34,278 bases of DNA from Bacteroidales bacterium (lineage in GTDB: Bacteria; Bacteroidota; Bacteroidia; Bacteroidales; UBA7960). Position 1 is the stretch's first letter, and each line of letters opens with the position of its first letter. Of this stretch, positions 28,057 through 34,278 are shown in pieces. The translations under genes were made by a program, and so were the position numbers. The stretch is from positions 1 through 34,278 of the forward strand of contig PWLF01000094.1 in the NCBI GenBank assembly GCA_003559475.1, read 5' to 3'. A model generated the notes under the pieces. That model was not told the DNA's origin, ran no database searches, and saw only the letters and a list, made by a program, of their open reading frames with translations.

Positions 28057-28476
28057 CTAATCTTGAAGGAAAAAACTCATTTCACATTCCAGTATTTTTT
28101 TACCTGACAATTCTATTATTCCATGAATTACTGTTGCATTCATTATTTTGCTTATAATTTTAACTTTAGTTTTTAAAGTGTCTCCCGACTTAGCAAGATC
28201 GAATGTTTTAAGGTTTTTTACTGCCCCTAAGAATCCTTTTTTAACTTTTTCATTATTTTGTTCAGCTTCATACCCAACGCCAACCGCTGCTGTTTGCGCT
28301 ATATTTTCAATCATCCCACTCTCAGAGAAAAATCCATTTTTAATCATCGGGTTATCAGAAGAAACATTAAAGTCAGAAACTATGGTATCTTCGCCCATTT
28401 CTATTAAATTATCCACCATAATAAATGGCTCTCTTTGCGGGATATATTTTTTTATATTATTTTTTTCAACTAACAT
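28057..28476 (-). CDS. ApeP/FabZ-like hotdog-fold 3-hydroxyacyl-ACP dehydratase-like protein
   Basis: The 139-residue single hotdog domain opens with IPQREPFIMVDNLIEM, the usual FabZ-type N-terminus, and has SGMIENIAQTAAVGVGY on the central helix, where the Glu is the FabZ catalytic acid. The loop is shorter than in FabZ and matches my memory of the ApeP-like dehydratases of aryl-polyene and flexirubin clusters. The FabZ catalytic His position appears to hold Asn (DNPMIKNGFF), so activity needs testing or may follow a family-specific mechanism. It would dehydrate 3-hydroxyacyl chains on the neighbouring acyl carrier protein. It starts 2 bases after the methyltransferase stop, so the two are probably translationally coupled. 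Confidence 0.8.
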   Translation of the reverse strand: MLVEKNNIKKYIPQREPFIMVDNLIEMGEDTIVSDFNVSSDNPMIKNGFFSESGMIENIAQTAAVGVGYEAEQNNEKVKKGFLGAVKNLKTFDLAKSGDTLKTKVKIISKIMNATVIHGIIELSGKKILECEMSFFLQD

Positions 28477-28478
28477 TC

Positions 28479-29546
28479 TTATTTAGGTTTACATGCAAAA
28501 AGTGTATGGCTAATCCCAATATTATCAACAACTTTATCTATGTACATTCCTGACTTTTCCACAAGTTTTATCATATCTTCCGAGTGATACATTTGACTAC
28601 AGCCATTTGCAAGACAGACAAAATACAATGAGGTAGCATGTAAGCTATACATAGCAGCGTCATATTGCTGTTTATCCCAATACGTTTCAAGTATGTATAA
28701 CGTTCCATTATCATTAAGCGCCTCTCTTCCACGTTGCAACAAATGTATAATATCTTTTTGAGAAAAACAATCAAGAAACTGGCTCATCCATATAGCATCG
28801 TATCCTTTTGGAAAAGGGACTGAAGAATCTAATAAATTAGCCGAGCGAGTATCCACGCGATTTTCAAATCCAGCTTCTTTTATATTTTTTTCGGCTTTTT
28901 CAAGCTGTCCCGGTAAATCTAAAATAGTAACTTTAACATCAGGGTCATAATTACAGCAATTAATTGAAAATTTTCCTGTATTTCCGCCGACATCAAGGAT
29001 ATTTTTAGGTTTTTTTTCAAAAATCACAGGTAAAACTTCAGGGAAAGCAACATCTGAGTAGTAATGATCAAATTTAAACCAACTATCCTGCACTTTTTCA
29101 GGGAGCTTACTAAGACCTTCATATATTGTATCCCAATCACCAAAAACTTTAAGTCCTTCCGGCTTTTCATTTTTAATGGATTTTTCCAGATCAAAAAATC
29201 CTAAATAATTAACATCATGAGCAAAGTCCATATTTACTTTTGTAAGATCATCTTTAAGAATAAACCAGCCGGTTTTGGTTATAAAAAACTTTTTATCTTT
29301 CACATAAACAAGCTCCAAGCTGATTCCCGCTTCTAATAATACTTTAGTTCCATGAAGCGGTAAATTGCATTCATCAGCAACCTGCTTAATGCTCATGCCA
29401 CTGTCTTTTTTATGCTCTAACGCATCTAATATTCCAAGATTTCTCATAGCTCTCGCTGCCTGAAACATCATAGGAGCAAATGCTATTTGCTGCGCATACG
29501 ATTTTGCTTCTTTAGCACTTTTTTTATCTGACCCGTAATTTTCCAT
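28479..29546 (-). CDS. SAM-dependent O-methyltransferase (winged-helix dimerization type)
   Basis: The 355-residue protein has an N-terminal winged-helix dimerization region (about 20-105; MMFQAARAMRNLGILDAL, SIKQVADECNLPLHGTKVLL) and a class I methyltransferase domain with motif I DVGGNTGKF (185-193), LDLPGQL and GTLYILETYWD. This layout is that of the acetylserotonin/caffeate O-methyltransferase-like family (Methyltransf_2), used on phenols and polyketides. The catalytic His of plant enzymes is not obvious; the matching region reads WMSQFLDCFSQ. In this gene run it probably methylates the aryl or acyl product or head group. It lies 32 bases after the acyltransferase gene and 2 bases before the dehydratase gene. 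Confidence 0.86.
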   Translation of the reverse strand: MENYGSDKKSAKEAKSYAQQIAFAPMMFQAARAMRNLGILDALEHKKDSGMSIKQVADECNLPLHGTKVLLEAGISLELVYVKDKKFFITKTGWFILKDDLTKVNMDFAHDVNYLGFFDLEKSIKNEKPEGLKVFGDWDTIYEGLSKLPEKVQDSWFKFDHYYSDVAFPEVLPVIFEKKPKNILDVGGNTGKFSINCCNYDPDVKVTILDLPGQLEKAEKNIKEAGFENRVDTRSANLLDSSVPFPKGYDAIWMSQFLDCFSQKDIIHLLQRGREALNDNGTLYILETYWDKQQYDAAMYSLHATSLYFVCLANGCSQMYHSEDMIKLVEKSGMYIDKVVDNIGISHTLFACKPK

Positions 29547-29578
29547 AATAAAAGTATATTACTCTATAATTGATTAAG

Positions 29579-30481
29579 TTATTTTTTTATATCCGTTTCC
29601 CAAAATTTGTAAAAATTAAACCATTGTAAAGGATATTGTTTTATGACCTTTTCCATTTCATTAACATAATCATCTACCATGATTTTTAATTCAGCATCTC
29701 TTGTTTTAAGGTTAGTCGGATATTTAAAATATTTTGGTTTAGTTGCAAAAAAGTGATAATGCGTTGTTTTTTCTTTCATGGCGGAAACATAAACAACAGG
29801 AACCTTATATTTTCCTGCGAGATAAAAAGGACCCGTAGGAAATTTTGCTTTATATCCCAAAAAATCGGTTGTTATAGTTTTCGTGCCCGGCAAATACCTG
29901 TCGCCGTGCATTGCAATAATATCCTTATTTTTTAGTGCCTCTGCTATTTTAATAAGATAAGAACCATCCCCTTCTTTAATAAGAATAATATCAATATTTT
30001 TTTTTTGAACAACTTCGTCCATCAAATCTTTAATTTGTTGCTGCATTCCATCATACATAAGGATATGGATTTTTGTGTCAATGCGTTCCAACAACTGTCC
30101 TGCTATTTCCCAATTACCAAGATGCGAACCAACTAAAATCCCTCCGGTATTTTCTTTTGCCATCTGATGTAAATACTCTTCACCTTCAAATTCAAACGTA
30201 AATTTTGAAGAAAAACCGGCAAGTACAGCAATTTTATCAATCAAAACCTGACCAAAGGTATAGTAATTTTTATATATACTAATAATTGATTTTATTTTAG
30301 AATACTTTAAAACTTTACGGAAATAAAAAAAGGTTGGCTTTTTATTCATAACCAAAAAATACCAAAAAGCCACAAAATAGAGAACAAAATATGCTAAGCG
30401 GATATTTGTATTTTTTAAAATCCAAATAAAAATTTTATACCCGGTAGCTCCTCCTCTGGTTCTTCCATCCCATTCAGCCAT
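29579..30481 (-). CDS. LpxL/HtrB-like lysophospholipid acyltransferase
   Basis: The 300-residue inner-membrane protein has one N-terminal helix (about 27-45) and the HX4E catalytic motif at H120-E125 (SHLGNWE), followed by MHGDRYLPG and FPTGPFYLAGKYKVPVV, all typical of the Kdo2-lipid A acyltransferase superfamily. The N-terminus WDGRTRGGATGYKIF is the form I associate with acyltransferases of flexirubin and aryl-polyene clusters rather than true LpxL. It probably moves the acyl chain from the adjacent carrier protein to a lipid or other acceptor. It starts 2 bases after the carrier-protein stop. A housekeeping lipid A role is a less likely alternative given the neighbours. Confidence 0.85.
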   Translation of the reverse strand: MAEWDGRTRGGATGYKIFIWILKNTNIRLAYFVLYFVAFWYFLVMNKKPTFFYFRKVLKYSKIKSIISIYKNYYTFGQVLIDKIAVLAGFSSKFTFEFEGEEYLHQMAKENTGGILVGSHLGNWEIAGQLLERIDTKIHILMYDGMQQQIKDLMDEVVQKKNIDIILIKEGDGSYLIKIAEALKNKDIIAMHGDRYLPGTKTITTDFLGYKAKFPTGPFYLAGKYKVPVVYVSAMKEKTTHYHFFATKPKYFKYPTNLKTRDAELKIMVDDYVNEMEKVIKQYPLQWFNFYKFWETDIKK

Positions 30482-30483
30482 TA

Positions 30484-30729
30484 CTATTTATTAACCTTTT
30501 TTTGAATATATTCATACAGGTCGTCTAATGTCCTTACTTCTGCCATTTCCTCGCCTATTACTTTGAAACCAAATTCTTTTTCAATAGCAACTGCGATATC
30601 AACAAAATCAAGGCTTTCTATATCAAGGTCATCATTTAATAAGGCATCCGGCTGAACCTGATCTTCCTCAAGTTCAAACTCGTCAATCAAAAACGCATTA
30701 ACTTTTTCAACAATATCATTTTTTTGCAT
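30484..30729 (-). CDS. Acyl carrier protein (pathway-specific)
   Basis: An 81-residue, acidic four-helix protein. The phosphopantetheine attachment site is S39 in DDLDIESLDFVDI; the common D-S-L of housekeeping AcpP is E-S-L here, as in many carrier proteins of polyene-type clusters. The rest (AIEKEFGFKV, TLDDLYEYI) is typical. It leads a packed minus-strand run with acyltransferase, methyltransferase and dehydratase genes, so it probably holds the chain for that pathway rather than for general fatty-acid synthesis. No phosphopantetheinyl transferase is in the window; it must be activated by one encoded elsewhere. A candidate promoter and a hairpin lie in the 222-base gap upstream. Confidence 0.92.
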   Translation of the reverse strand: MQKNDIVEKVNAFLIDEFELEEDQVQPDALLNDDLDIESLDFVDIAVAIEKEFGFKVIGEEMAEVRTLDDLYEYIQKKVNK

Positions 30730-30811
30730 GACCGTTATTCTTTTGACATTTTCAAAATAACTTTTTACACTATAAAGTTACAAAATTTTTAGAGACTTTG
30801 ACTGTTTAATC

Positions 30812-30827
30812 AACCAATTTTTTGGTT
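30812..30827. other. Short inverted repeat in the leader of the carrier-protein gene
   Basis: AACCAA (30812-30817) pairs with TTGGTT (30822-30827) across TTTT. It lies about 85 bases before the carrier-protein ATG and within its leader if the promoter is right. No T-run follows on the minus strand, so it is a poor terminator for the oxidoreductase gene; an operator or leader hairpin is possible. Confidence 0.35.
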
Positions 30828-30874
30828 AAAATCATTTAACAACTACTTGCTCATAAATTTCACACTATTTTTTG

Positions 30875-30908
30875 CAAATTTATTAAAATAATTTAAATTA
30901 ATTACAAA
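30875..30908 (-). promoter_or_regulatory. Candidate promoter for the carrier-protein operon
   Basis: On the minus strand TTTG (30908-30905) is followed after 22 bases by TAAATTTG (30882-30875). Both elements and the spacing fit the Bacteroidota TTTG-N17-23-TAnnTTTG promoter, the best full match in the window. Transcription would start near 30868, leaving a leader of about 140 bases. Confidence 0.5.
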
Positions 30909-30951
30909 AGAATAATATTCGCAAATATTATTAAAATGAAAATCACACTTA

Positions 30952-32445
30952 TTAGTCATGTTTTTTATTTATTTTTCTGATAAGGTAGTTGAGGCCTGTA
31001 AATTCAGCACATGTGAGCAATGCTCCTATTGAAACTCCAAGCATTCCATGAAGATTAAGATTTTGCCCTGTAAGATATAGATTTGAAATTTTTGTTCGTG
31101 GAAGGATAAAACTTTCATTCAAGTTATTATAATCTCTGATAATTCCATACATACTACCATTTTTTGAACCGGTATAATCTCTTAATGTTAAAGGGCTTGA
31201 AGTATAAAAGGACTTAATTTTACTTTTAATACCCGGGAATCTTTTTTCAATAATATCCAATACCTTTTGAGCTTTTTCCATCTTAAACTCTTTATAATCT
31301 TCTCCTCGATTTTCAACAGAAGTGTTTTTCCAAGGTTTTAATTCATTATAATCCATGTAGGTCATCAAAGAAAAGCCCCTTGTATATTTTTTATCAATAC
31401 TGTCGGCGAGGGGGTACATCCCTAAAAAAGGAGGCCAGGTTTTGCTGTAATTATCCACACCCCAAACATCATCAATGCCATAATAACAATAATTATAATT
31501 CATATATTCAATTGACTTATCTTTCAATACAACATAAACAGTAAAAGGAGAAATGGTATTAGGCAATCTCATAAGACGTTTCTTATATGATTTTCTAATC
31601 ATATCATCAGGCACAAGACACATTGTATTACTTGGGTGCATATTTGAAATAAAGTAATCTGCATAAAATTGCTCACCCGATTTAGTTTTAACCGCCTTTA
31701 AAGTCTTGTTTTCATTAAAAATAAACTCTTTTACTTCCTTATTTTTGAGTACTTTGCCTCCGTTTTTTTTAATATTTTCCACAAAAACGTCTGCAACTTG
31801 TTGGCTGCCATCAACAAATCTGTATGAACTTTCAATATAATGATTATTTATCAATGAATGAACATACATCAAAGATTTTTCTTTCTCCCCTGAATAAAGA
31901 TAATTAAGAGCAGAGAAGTAGTTTTGAAGCCGGATATCTGAAGTCAGCGAAGTTATAAAATCATATACTTTTTCATTATAAGTACTAAAATCATTTATTT
32001 TTTTAGATTTTACCTCCCTTAAATTATAAAGATCAATATTATTTACAACTTCTTTAATTTTATTAATATAGGCCTTTATAGATTTGTGGTGTTCCGGGAA
32101 ATATTGGCTTGCTGTATGAATATAGTTTGAATGCCCCATAGCATAGGAATATTCATTATCTTTAATAAAGATGCGGTCAAACCCATCCTCATCAAGTCTT
32201 CTGTATTTTATTTTCCCTAAAAAATCAAAGTAATTAAAAAATTTATATAACACCTGTCCTTTATCTAAGCTTCCAACATAATGCATTCCTGTATCAAAAT
32301 TAACACCGTCACGCTTAAAAGTTTGGAGATTTCCGCCAAATTTATGATGTTTTTCAAGTATAGTAACTTCAAACCCTTCCTTAGAAAGGATATATCCACA
32401 TATCAATCCTCCTAAACCACTTCCTATTATAACTATACTCTTCAT
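30952..32445 (-). CDS. FAD-dependent oxidoreductase (phytoene desaturase / retinol saturase-like)
   Basis: The 497-residue protein begins at the very N-terminus with a dinucleotide-binding motif (IVIIGSGLGGLICGYILSKE) and a KHHKFGGN extension, and ends with YLTGQNLNLHGMLGVSIGAL, the C-terminal FAD-binding block of the CrtI/CrtISO/RetSat family. Family members desaturate, isomerize or saturate conjugated polyene chains. Related oxidoreductases accompany flexirubin-type clusters. There are no carotenoid genes (crtB, crtY) nearby, so a carotenoid role is not supported. It is transcribed toward the carrier-protein operon, separated from it by 222 bases with a promoter, so it may be a separate transcript of the same pathway. 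Confidence 0.85.
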   Translation of the reverse strand: MKSIVIIGSGLGGLICGYILSKEGFEVTILEKHHKFGGNLQTFKRDGVNFDTGMHYVGSLDKGQVLYKFFNYFDFLGKIKYRRLDEDGFDRIFIKDNEYSYAMGHSNYIHTASQYFPEHHKSIKAYINKIKEVVNNIDLYNLREVKSKKINDFSTYNEKVYDFITSLTSDIRLQNYFSALNYLYSGEKEKSLMYVHSLINNHYIESSYRFVDGSQQVADVFVENIKKNGGKVLKNKEVKEFIFNENKTLKAVKTKSGEQFYADYFISNMHPSNTMCLVPDDMIRKSYKKRLMRLPNTISPFTVYVVLKDKSIEYMNYNYCYYGIDDVWGVDNYSKTWPPFLGMYPLADSIDKKYTRGFSLMTYMDYNELKPWKNTSVENRGEDYKEFKMEKAQKVLDIIEKRFPGIKSKIKSFYTSSPLTLRDYTGSKNGSMYGIIRDYNNLNESFILPRTKISNLYLTGQNLNLHGMLGVSIGALLTCAEFTGLNYLIRKINKKHD

Positions 32446-32500
32446 TTTCTTATTCAGGATTTTACTTATTAAACAGCATACAAAAATTCTAAAATATTGA

Positions 32501-32508
32501 CAAAAATA
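32501..32508 (-). promoter_or_regulatory. Candidate -7 box (TATTTTTG) for the FAD oxidoreductase gene
   Basis: The minus strand reads TATTTTTG about 55 bases before the oxidoreductase ATG. No -33 element is seen at the right distance. Confidence 0.3.
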
Positions 32509-32590
32509 AAGTATTTACAGAAATTACATAGCAGTTAAAATTCATAAAATTTTCAAATTTTTCACCGCTATCGCTGACCATTTCGGTTTG

Positions 32591-33376
32591 TTATTCTACT
32601 AATTCTCCTTCAATTTCAATCCCTGCAGGGCAATGGTCTGATCCCATAACCTCATCGAGTATAAATGCTGATTTTACCTTTTCAATAATTTGCCTGCTCA
32701 CCATAAAATAATCAATCCGCCATCCAATATTTCTCTCTCTGGCTTTAAAGCGTTGATTCCAGAAAGTGTACTGAATTTTATCTCCATTAAAATGGCGGAA
32801 AGAATCTATTAGATCAAGCGATAAAAGATTTTTAAACCCGTCAATTTCTTTTTGAGTATAGCCGGCTGATTTGTTATAATTTGCATCAGGGCGAGCCAGG
32901 TCTATCGGCTCATGTGCAACATTAAGGTCTCCGGTAAATATTATCGGTTTCTTGGCATTCAATTCTTTTAAAAATTTAACAAGGTCATTATCCCATTTCC
33001 CGCGATAATCAAGTCTTTTTAACTCGGCTCCTGAATTGGGAGTATAAACATTAACCAAGTAAAACCCTTTATACTCAAGAGTAATAAGTCTGCCTTCCTG
33101 ATCATGCTCCTCTATGCCCATGTCGTACTTATAAGAAAGCGGAGCTGTGCGAGTAAAAATTGCCGTCCCCGAATAACCCGGTCTTACAGCTGAATTTACA
33201 TAAAGCTCATAACCGTCAAGTTCCTTAGCAATTTTTTCCACTATCTCATTGTTGGCTTTTGTCTCCTGAACACATAGTATGTCTGGAGCCAATTCATTAA
33301 CCTTGTCATAAAAACCCTTTCTTACAGAAGCTCTTATCCCATTAACATTCCATGTTATAATCTTAAAATTTCTCAT
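32591..33376 (-). CDS. xth: Exodeoxyribonuclease III / AP endonuclease
   Basis: The 261-residue base-excision-repair enzyme cuts DNA 5' of abasic sites and removes 3' blocking groups. All signatures of the ExoIII/APE1 fold are in order: ITWNVNGIRA with the metal-site Asn, DILCVQETKA with the metal-binding Glu, NVYTPNSG, FTGDLNVAHEPIDLA with the catalytic Asp-Asn pair, the substrate-binding block NIGWRIDYFMVS, and the terminal SDHCPAGIEI with the catalytic Asp-His. Length is typical. It lies 145 bases before the FAD oxidoreductase start, a gap long enough for separate transcription, and is divergent from the lipoprotein gene. Confidence 0.95.
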   Translation of the reverse strand: MRNFKIITWNVNGIRASVRKGFYDKVNELAPDILCVQETKANNEIVEKIAKELDGYELYVNSAVRPGYSGTAIFTRTAPLSYKYDMGIEEHDQEGRLITLEYKGFYLVNVYTPNSGAELKRLDYRGKWDNDLVKFLKELNAKKPIIFTGDLNVAHEPIDLARPDANYNKSAGYTQKEIDGFKNLLSLDLIDSFRHFNGDKIQYTFWNQRFKARERNIGWRIDYFMVSRQIIEKVKSAFILDEVMGSDHCPAGIEIEGELVE

Positions 33377-33493
33377 ACCTGTTTTAAATTTTATGTCTTA
33401 TAAAAAGTATTATATTTAAAATCAAAAAATATTATTTTGAATTTTTTCGTTGATTAATTTGCCATAGAATATTTATTTAAAAATATTACGATT

Positions 33494-33501
33494 CAAAGAT
33501 A
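33494..33501 (-). promoter_or_regulatory. Candidate -7 box (TATCTTTG) for the exonuclease III gene
   Basis: The minus strand reads TATCTTTG, a perfect TAnnTTTG match, about 120 bases before the xth start. Its distance from the gene and the lack of a -33 element leave it uncertain. It is back to back with a plus-strand box at 33515. Confidence 0.35.
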
Positions 33502-33514
33502 AGTTTTTTATTAG

Positions 33515-33522
33515 TATATTTG
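33515..33522 (+). promoter_or_regulatory. Candidate -7 box (TATATTTG) for the terminal lipoprotein gene
   Basis: TATATTTG fits TAnnTTTG about 35 bases before the ATG at 33557, a usual distance. No -33 TTTG is evident. Confidence 0.4.
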
Positions 33523-33556
33523 ATACCTTAAATGGCAATATTAAACATATTTCAAA

Positions 33557-34278
33557 ATGATGGATTTTAGTTTTAAAAAGTATCGTTTTTCTCTTTTTAT
33601 CATTATCACAGTAATTTCAGCTTCTTGCTCAACTACTTCCGACCTTCCTAAAAACAAAAGCTATTATATTGAAGACATAGACAAGTATAGCATTGATACG
33701 GGCTTTGTTTTTTTCCCTGATACAAAAGTTCGAATAAAAACTGTTCATAACTCTGAAAATATTCGTATATGGATAAAAGCAGCAGAGATATATACTGCTG
33801 CAGGTTTTTTAGTCAACGGGCTTTCAGTATGGATTGATCCTGAGGCAGAAAAAAACAAGGATGTAGGAGTGATTTATCCCGCAGCGACGTTTGCTTTATT
33901 AGACAGATATTTCGGAATTGAAAAAGACAATCTTATTGACTTCAATGACACACTCGACAGGAAAAGCTTCAACCCGGACAAATTTATTGCTGCGATAAAA
34001 AAGCGAGGAGCCGTTATTCAATCGGAAGAGCAAACAAGATTTGCCGGTGAAAAGGAAACAACTATTTTTTTAGACGATAATGAAGTTATAAATTACATGA
34101 TAACACTACCTTTTTCATTTATAGGTATAGAAAACCCCGATAATTTTAAGGTAAGTATAGGAGTAATTTCAAAAGCAACCGCCCAGCCTCAACCAAGGCA
34201 GCAACAACCATCAAGAACTCACGGACACCCCGGAGATAGGAGGCATCCCCACAGCCGACAACATCAAACAAGAGACAC
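33557..34278 (+). CDS. Putative lipoprotein, 3' end beyond the window
   Basis: An open frame of 240 codons plus two bases with no stop before the window edge. The N-terminus has basic residues (FKKYRF), a hydrophobic stretch (SLFIIITVISAS) and a Cys at residue 24 (SASC), consistent with a lipoprotein signal though the -3 residue is Ser rather than Leu. The mature part resembles no family I can name; it contains VGVIYPAATFALLDRYFGIE and a strand-rich region that may be a beta-sandwich. The end in view becomes rich in Gln, Pro, His and Arg (PQPRQQQPSRTHGHPGDRRH), probably a disordered tail. A second ATG follows directly, so the start could be one codon later. It is divergent from xth and has a candidate promoter. 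Confidence 0.75.
   Translation, partial: MMDFSFKKYRFSLFIIITVISASCSTTSDLPKNKSYYIEDIDKYSIDTGFVFFPDTKVRIKTVHNSENIRIWIKAAEIYTAAGFLVNGLSVWIDPEAEKNKDVGVIYPAATFALLDRYFGIEKDNLIDFNDTLDRKSFNPDKFIAAIKKRGAVIQSEEQTRFAGEKETTIFLDDNEVINYMITLPFSFIGIENPDNFKVSIGVISKATAQPQPRQQQPSRTHGHPGDRRHPHSRQHQTRD

Noticed and set aside
30952-32445. Carotenoid phytoene desaturase (crtI) call
   Set aside because: The family fits, but no crtB, crtE or crtY neighbour is present and related oxidoreductases act in other polyene pathways, so the name would overstate the evidence.
1-34278. tRNA, rRNA, insertion sequence, prophage or integration site
   Set aside because: I looked in the gaps on both strands and saw no cloverleaf with a T-loop, no transposase or integrase gene, and no flanking terminal repeats.

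Overview
The window looks like chromosomal DNA of an AT-rich member of the Bacteroidota, probably an uncultured Bacteroidales or Marinilabiliales-like lineage. The evidence is a Bacteroidota-type sdhCAB (frdCAB) operon, a C-terminal type IX secretion (T9SS) sorting domain, FISUMP and BspA-type (DUF285) surface-protein domains, an A-rich stretch rather than a Shine-Dalgarno site before many starts, and repeated TAnnTTTG promoter boxes (TATCTTTG four times). I see no rRNA, tRNA, CRISPR array, insertion sequence or phage gene.

Layout. 1-2907 (+): the end of purQ, a family 4 glycosyltransferase, rnhB, and a polyprenyl diphosphate synthase gene interrupted by one in-frame TAA. 2989-4770 (+): a secreted protein made of about twenty MORN/YwqK-like repeats. 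4866-8769 (-): an ArsR-family regulator and the sdhC-sdhA-sdhB operon. 9079-15600 (+): a 2173-residue exported surface protein with 27 BspA-type repeats in three blocks, five InlB-like repeats and a C-terminal FISUMP domain, closed by a strong bidirectional terminator. 15691-19707 (-): aroC followed by an AsmA-family protein with a long charged helical tail. 19999-25164 (+): a Xaa-Pro aminopeptidase and a 1224-residue T9SS-exported adhesin-like protein.

25168-32445 (-) is the most interesting part. An FAD oxidoreductase of the CrtI/RetSat type is followed, after a promoter-bearing gap, by a tightly packed run: acyl carrier protein, LpxL-like acyltransferase, O-methyltransferase, ApeP-like hotdog dehydratase, flavodoxin-like protein and B12-binding-type radical SAM protein. 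An alkyltransferase-like DNA-repair protein and a gamma-carbonic-anhydrase-like protein come next. The first seven resemble a stripped-down aryl-polyene/flexirubin-type lipid pathway, but no ketosynthase, ligase or exporter gene is in the window. The acyl chain would be built on the dedicated carrier protein, dehydrated, methylated and transferred to a lipid head group, with the flavodoxin possibly feeding electrons to the radical SAM enzyme. The product is unknown and the scheme is inference.

32591-34278: exonuclease III (-) and, divergent from it, a putative lipoprotein gene that runs off the window end. All calls come from reading the sequence and recalling families; no database search was made.
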